Shown here in pieces: positions 5,251 through 8,473 of a stretch of 8,473 bases of DNA. Below the pieces are notes generated by a model, which did not search any database, had not been told where the DNA came from, and worked only from the letters and a program-made list of their open reading frames with translations. Position 1 is the first letter of the stretch, and each line of letters opens with the position of its first letter. The stretch is from DASXMX01 sp036495445 (GTDB taxonomy: Bacteria; Planctomycetota; Phycisphaerae; Tepidisphaerales; Tepidisphaeraceae). The stretch spans positions 1-8,473 of the forward strand of contig DASXMX010000651.1 in NCBI GenBank assembly GCA_036495445.1. The letters run 5' to 3'. Position numbers and translations under genes: made by a program.

Positions 5251-7518
5251 ATGTACGATATCCGACAGTTCAAACCCGCCTTGTTCGTGCTCCTGCTGTT
5301 GGGCATCAGCGGCTTTGCCATGGCCGGCCAACTGCTCGGCCTGTGGCTGGTCGCGGTCGCGTTCATCCTGCTGAACGCGTGGCTGGTCGCGATCGGGCGG
5401 TTCCGTCCGATGTCGCGGCTCCTTGCCAACCTGATCACGATCGGCGCGGTTTTGTACGTCGCCCGCGAACTCATGATCAGCCAGACTGCTCCGGTCGTGG
5501 TCGTCGGGCAGTTCCTGGTCTTTCTCCAATTAGTAAAACTCTGGGAATTGCGGGCCAACCGTGACTACGCGCAGCTTTTGATCCTGAGTCTGCTGCTGAT
5601 GGTGGCCGCGTCGATGAACACGGCCAGCCTCTGGTTCGGCCTGCTGCTCGTGACGTACCTGTTCCTGTCGCTGTACTGCTGCCTGCTGTTTCACCTCAAA
5701 TCTGAGACCGACCTGGCCAAGGCGGCGATGCCGGTGCCGGCGGAAAAGATCAGCCCGGGCACGTTGCGCCAGGACCAGCGATACCTGCCCCGGTCGATGC
5801 GCCGCCTCACCGGGCTGGTTGCCATGGTGGCGATCGGTGCGGCCGTGCTCGTCTTCCTCTTGTTTCCCCGCGGCACGGGCGCGGGGTTCCTGGGGCCGAT
5901 GCAGCCGCTGCGCACCGCGGCGCCGCTCACCGGGTTTAGCGATCAGGTGACCTTTCAGGACGTGGCTCGCATCACCCAAAGCCACGAGACTATCGCGTTC
6001 GTGAAGGTCTGGCACAACGAACAGCTCATCGAGGGCACGCAGACGCTCTACCTCCGCGGGCTAACGCTCGATCGATACGGCAAGCAGGAACGGGGCGACA
6101 TGTGGTCATGGACTCGCACGGTCCCGGCCCCGTCGCCCGTTCAGACGCGGCCGACCGAGCCGCTGGAGATCGGGACGGGCGCGACGGACCGCTGGCGGCA
6201 GCAGGTCGCGCTCTGGCCGACCCATACCGACGTGCTTTTCGCCCTGGCCGGCCCGGTCGAGTTCATTCCGCGCCAACCGATGAAGATCCGTCACTCCGCG
6301 GACGGCGCGTTGCAGACGATTCTGCCGCTCAACGAGCGCGTCGATTACGAGGTCGTGTCGAGCGATGACCTGGGCAACGCGGACCATCCGGTCGAATTCC
6401 GGGCGCCGCAGTTGTTAAGGATGGAGTTCGATCCGGTCTACAAGTTCGCCCGGCGGCCCGAGGTCAGCGGGACGGATGAGAACGGGCGATCCCTGGCTGA
6501 CGAACGTGTCACGGCGGGGAAGATGAGCGACCTGGACGGGCAGATCGCGGCCAACATTGAGCAATACCTGCGGGCCCATTTCGCGTACACGCTTGACCTG
6601 ACGGACGAATCGAAGCTCGGCGACCGCAACCCGATCGAGGCGTTTTTGTACGATTGGAAGAAGGGACACTGCGAGCTGTTCGCCGGGGCCATGACGCTGA
6701 TGTGCCAGTCCCTTGGGCTCGAGGCACGCATGGTGATCGGGTTCAAGTGCGACGGGGCCAACTTCAACACGTTGAACGACCAATACACGGTCCACGATTC
6801 GGATGCCCACGCGTGGGTGGAGGTGCGGACGCCCGACGGTTGGAAGACGTACGACCCGACCAGCGCGATCGACGCGCCCGCGGCCCCCAAGACCGGGCTC
6901 TGGACCCGCGCCAAGCATCTGGTGGAATACCTCGAATACACCTACGCCAACGCGGTCATCGCTTACGATGCCCAGAACCAAAACAGCGTGGTCGCCAGCG
7001 TTGAGGCCGGTCTGACCTCGACGGCCAGCCGGGGAAGCACCGCCTGGGCTGAACTGCAGGATTTCCTGTTCGTAGAACACATCGTCGGGTTCTGGAACGC
7101 CTCGGCGGCGATTCTTACGGGCTTCATGCTCCTGATGATTCTTGTCCTGGCTGGCGCGCTGGGATGGTTTTTGTGGGAGCGGTGGCGGTTGCGTCGGCGG
7201 GCTGCGCGGATCGGGATCGAGACGCTGCCGGAGCCCGAGCGGTTCCGCCTCGCCCGGCAGTTGCGGTTCTACGACGAGTTGCTGCGGCTCCTCCGCCGCC
7301 ATCGGATCACAAGACCCGCGCACTGCACCCCGCTGGAGTTCAGCCAGTCGCTGGCGTTCCTGCCGGCCGATGCGTACGACACCATCCAGCGGCTGACGAC
7401 CCTGTTTTACAAGGTCCGCTACGGTGGCGCCGAACTGCCGACCGCCCGGCAGCGTCAATTGGCGAGTGTTGTGGACCGGCTGAACGACGAATTGGCGCGA
7501 CCCCAAACCGAACCGTGA
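5251..7518 (+). CDS. TgpA-like membrane transglutaminase (DUF3488, transglutaminase core, DUF4129)
   Basis: This 755-aa integral membrane protein has about six N-terminal helices (residues 9-149, plus one at about 186-206), the arrangement of the DUF3488/TgpA N-terminal domain. A large extracytoplasmic part follows and contains the transglutaminase-like core. The catalytic triad is visible: Cys474 in KKGHCELFAG, His520 in DSDAHAWVEV and Asp535 in WKTYDPTSA. Another membrane helix (about 619-642, ending FLWERWRLRRRA) leads to a cytoplasmic DUF4129-like tail (about 665-750, with LRFYDELLRLLRR). The family is named after the Pseudomonas aeruginosa protein-glutamine gamma-glutamyltransferase TgpA; some relatives may be proteases, and the substrate here is unknown. 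The start ATG lies 9 nt after the DUF58 stop with no Shine-Dalgarno, so translation may depend on coupling. All catalytic residues are intact. The family call is very sure; envelope maintenance is inferred. Confidence 0.94.
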   Translation: MYDIRQFKPALFVLLLLGISGFAMAGQLLGLWLVAVAFILLNAWLVAIGRFRPMSRLLANLITIGAVLYVARELMISQTAPVVVVGQFLVFLQLVKLWELRANRDYAQLLILSLLLMVAASMNTASLWFGLLLVTYLFLSLYCCLLFHLKSETDLAKAAMPVPAEKISPGTLRQDQRYLPRSMRRLTGLVAMVAIGAAVLVFLLFPRGTGAGFLGPMQPLRTAAPLTGFSDQVTFQDVARITQSHETIAFVKVWHNEQLIEGTQTLYLRGLTLDRYGKQERGDMWSWTRTVPAPSPVQTRPTEPLEIGTGATDRWRQQVALWPTHTDVLFALAGPVEFIPRQPMKIRHSADGALQTILPLNERVDYEVVSSDDLGNADHPVEFRAPQLLRMEFDPVYKFARRPEVSGTDENGRSLADERVTAGKMSDLDGQIAANIEQYLRAHFAYTLDLTDESKLGDRNPIEAFLYDWKKGHCELFAGAMTLMCQSLGLEARMVIGFKCDGANFNTLNDQYTVHDSDAHAWVEVRTPDGWKTYDPTSAIDAPAAPKTGLWTRAKHLVEYLEYTYANAVIAYDAQNQNSVVASVEAGLTSTASRGSTAWAELQDFLFVEHIVGFWNASAAILTGFMLLMILVLAGALGWFLWERWRLRRRAARIGIETLPEPERFRLARQLRFYDELLRLLRRHRITRPAHCTPLEFSQSLAFLPADAYDTIQRLTTLFYKVRYGGAELPTARQRQLASVVDRLNDELARPQTEP

Positions 7519-7580
7519 CGCGGAACGGCTACACGCTTGCGGAACGATCCGGGAAATCATTAACGTTCGGTCGTGAGACC

Positions 7581-7608
7581 TTGACAGTCTCAAAACTTTG
7601 AGTATTGT
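7581..7608 (+). promoter_or_regulatory. Promoter of rpsJ (S10 operon)
   Basis: A consensus -35, TTGACA (7581-7586), is followed after 16 bp by TATTGT (7603-7608, 4 of 6). It is the strongest promoter match in the window and fits a highly expressed ribosomal gene. Transcription would start near 7615, giving a leader of about 60 nt. The spacer is occupied by a perfect palindrome, listed separately. Confidence 0.6.
7589..7602. promoter_or_regulatory. Perfect palindrome in the rpsJ promoter spacer (operator candidate)
   Basis: CTCAAA (7589-7594), AC, TTTGAG (7597-7602) is an exact 6-bp inverted repeat lying wholly between the -35 and -10. A second pair, GAGAC (7575-7579) and GTCTC (7587-7591), brackets the -35. 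A repressor bound here would block polymerase. No regulator is identified; the operator role is inferred from position. Confidence 0.4.
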
Positions 7609-7623
7609 TCCCCATCCCGCTGA

Positions 7624-7656
7624 GGACAACGGAGTTCCCGTCGTCCGGCGGCGGAC
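7624..7656 (+). promoter_or_regulatory. rpsJ 5' leader with two mutually exclusive hairpins
   Basis: Hairpin A pairs GGACAACGG (7624-7632) with CCGTCGTCC (7638-7646) through a 5-nt loop, with one A-C mismatch. Hairpin B pairs GTCCG (7643-7647) with CGGAC (7652-7656) through loop GCGG. They share 7643-7646, so only one can form at a time. Hairpin B ends just before AAAGG (7658-7662), the nearest ribosome-site-like run, which is 13 nt from the start codon. This could be a translational switch; it does not resemble any riboswitch I know. Confidence 0.4.
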
Positions 7657-7675
7657 CAAAGGTAAACGAGCGATT

Positions 7676-7984
7676 ATGACTGGCGATCGGATTCGGATTC
7701 GGATGGAAGCCTACGACCACCGGGCACTTGATGCTTCGGCGAAGGAGATCGTGGATCACGCCAAGCGGACCAACGCCCGGGTGTGCGGCCCCGTCCCTGT
7801 GCCGACCCGGATCGAACGGTACACCGTGCTGCGCAGCCCGCACATCGACAAGAAGTCCCGCGAGCAGTTCGAGATGCGGACCCACAAGCGCGTGATCGAC
7901 ATCTTCGAGCCCACTGCGCGTACCGTCGAGGCGCTGAACCGCCTTGTCGTCCCGGCCGGCGTGTTCGTCAAGATCAAGGCTTAA
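7676..7984 (+). CDS. rpsJ: 30S ribosomal protein S10 (NusE)
   Basis: S10 is a protein of the small-subunit head and, as NusE, a transcription antitermination partner of NusB and NusG. The 102-aa length is the family norm. The conserved block GPVPVPTRIERYTVLRSP (from about residue 39), then HIDKKSREQFEMRTHKR, then VIDIFEPTARTVEAL, is complete. ATG 7676 gives MTGDRIRIRMEAYDH, the usual N-terminus; the in-frame TTG at 7598 would lie upstream of the probable transcription start and is rejected. The gene begins the S10 ribosomal cluster, but the upstream neighbour is the transglutaminase gene and not fusA or tuf. Unusually, an intrinsic terminator follows at 8001-8026, before rplC, so rpsJ may be produced partly as a single-gene transcript. 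Confidence 0.98.
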   Translation: MTGDRIRIRMEAYDHRALDASAKEIVDHAKRTNARVCGPVPVPTRIERYTVLRSPHIDKKSREQFEMRTHKRVIDIFEPTARTVEALNRLVVPAGVFVKIKA

Positions 7985-8000
7985 TTACTGCCCGCAATCG

Positions 8001-8030
8001 CGCCCCTGCTTTAAAGGGGCGTTTTTCTTC
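8001..8030 (+). terminator. Rho-independent terminator after rpsJ
   Basis: CGCCCCT (8001-8007) pairs with AGGGGCG (8015-8021) as a perfect 7-bp GC-rich stem with a 7-nt loop, immediately followed by TTTTTCTTC. It lies 17 nt after the rpsJ stop and in the rpsJ direction. It could end transcription completely, or act as an attenuator that sets the rpsJ to rplC ratio. Confidence 0.85.
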
Positions 8031-8042
8031 TCCCGGACCGTG

Positions 8043-8060
8043 GGGTTCACCCAAGAACCC
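8043..8060 (+). promoter_or_regulatory. Second hairpin in the rpsJ-rplC gap
   Basis: GGGTTC (8043-8048), loop ACCCAA and GAACCC (8055-8060) form a perfect 6-bp stem-loop 17 nt after the terminator T-tract. No T-run follows, so it is not a terminator by itself. It might belong to an rplC leader. Confidence 0.35.
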
Positions 8061-8095
8061 ATTCGCCTGAAAAGGGCCGCGTGTCTCGGGTGGTT

Positions 8096-8101
8096 TATTG
8101 T
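8096..8101 (+). promoter_or_regulatory. Possible -10 element for rplC
   Basis: TATTGT, the same hexamer used as -10 in the rpsJ promoter, lies 16 nt before the rplC ATG. No good -35 stands at the correct distance, so this is weak. If real, the rplC mRNA would have only about 10 nt of leader. A GGA at 8108-8110 is the only ribosome-site-like run. Confidence 0.25.
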
Positions 8102-8117
8102 CGTTTTGGAACTAACG

Positions 8118-8473
8118 ATGACTCCTGCACTGTTGGGCAAGAAGGTCGGAATGACCCGCATCTACGACGAGAAGGGCGCGGTGGTGCCCGTGACCGTCGT
8201 CCAGGCGGGTCCGTGTGCGGTCACGCAGGTGAAGACCCAGGAGACGGACGGCTACAACGCCGTCCAACTCGGGTTCGGCGAGATCAAGGCCAAGTTCAGT
8301 ACCTTTCCGCTGATCGGCCACACCGCCAAGGCCGGCGTCGGGCCGCGGAAGCACTTCCGCGAGATCCGCCTCAAGGAGGCGACCGACCGCAAGCCGGGCG
8401 ACACGGTGAACGTGTCCGTCTTCGATGGCGTCCAGTTCGTGGACGTGATTGGCACCAGCAAGGGCAAAGGCAC
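8118..8473 (+). CDS. rplC: 50S ribosomal protein L3, N-terminal part
   Basis: L3 binds 23S rRNA early in large-subunit assembly and reaches the peptidyl-transferase centre. The first 118 codons are present; the normal length is about 200-220, so the C-terminal portion lies beyond the right edge. Family features are clear: MTPALLGKKVGMTRIYDEKG at the start, VTVVQAGPCAVTQVKTQETD, GYNAVQLGFGE (about residues 51-61), and SKGKG at 113-117, the start of the conserved SKGKGF loop. ATG 8118 is the only reasonable start. It is the second gene of the S10 cluster, but 133 bases with a terminator and hairpin separate it from rpsJ, where bacteria usually have a short gap. Identification is certain. Confidence 0.97.
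   Translation, partial: MTPALLGKKVGMTRIYDEKGAVVPVTVVQAGPCAVTQVKTQETDGYNAVQLGFGEIKAKFSTFPLIGHTAKAGVGPRKHFREIRLKEATDRKPGDTVNVSVFDGVQFVDVIGTSKGKG

Noticed and set aside
3766..5529. Minus-strand open frame of 587 codons opposite the DUF58 gene
   Set aside because: It is Arg/Asp/Gln/His-rich with no recognisable domain and runs through two palindromic repeats. The plus strand codes for a clear DUF58 protein, so this is a shadow frame of high-GC coding DNA.
6415..7659. Minus-strand open frame of 414 codons opposite the transglutaminase gene
   Set aside because: The plus strand carries an intact catalytic triad and family motifs; the minus translation is compositionally biased and has no motif.
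7598..7675. TTG 7598 as an upstream start for rpsJ
   Set aside because: It lies within the promoter spacer, upstream of the expected transcription start, and would add a tail not found in S10 proteins.

Overview
The window is high-GC bacterial DNA, probably from a planctomycete. The main reasons are the character of the S10 and L3 proteins, a secreted WD40 protein, and weak or absent Shine-Dalgarno sites. No rRNA is present to settle this, so the assignment is an inference.

Layout. Positions 1-386 (minus strand) hold the N-terminal part of an exported WD40/beta-propeller protein that runs off the left edge. About 190 bp of intergenic DNA separates it from a divergent, tightly spaced two-gene unit at 575-1337. 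That unit encodes a 109-aa protein of unknown function followed by a HEPN-like helical protein. Next is a 905-bp stretch with no convincing gene (1338-2242). It contains a pyrimidine-rich tract, a fragment that looks like a tiny lipoprotein gene without a start codon, a 140-bp AT-rich island, two arrays of 10-bp-phased ACATT elements exactly 103 bp apart, and hairpin-forming repeat DNA. It ends at the promoter and ribosome binding site of gnd (2243-3694, 6-phosphogluconate dehydrogenase).

A 206-bp gap with a perfect 17-bp inverted repeat then leads to a promoter and a two-gene operon. The first gene encodes a DUF58 protein (3901-5241) and the second a TgpA-like membrane transglutaminase (5251-7518). 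They are probably a membrane-associated pair with a role at the cell envelope. The last 38 or so codons of the DUF58 gene lie in a hairpin-forming dispersed repeat, which appears to have replaced or extended the natural C-terminus.

The right end is the start of the S10 ribosomal protein cluster. It has a consensus-like promoter whose spacer is a perfect palindrome, a short leader with two mutually exclusive hairpins, and rpsJ (7676-7984). A strong intrinsic terminator and a second hairpin sit in an unusual position between rpsJ and rplC (8118 to the window end, partial).

No CRISPR array, tRNA, rRNA, insertion sequence or phage gene was recognised. The observations most worth checking are the S10 regulatory region (promoter palindrome, leader, internal terminator), the repeat inside the DUF58 gene, the phased ACATT arrays and the HEPN-like gene pair.
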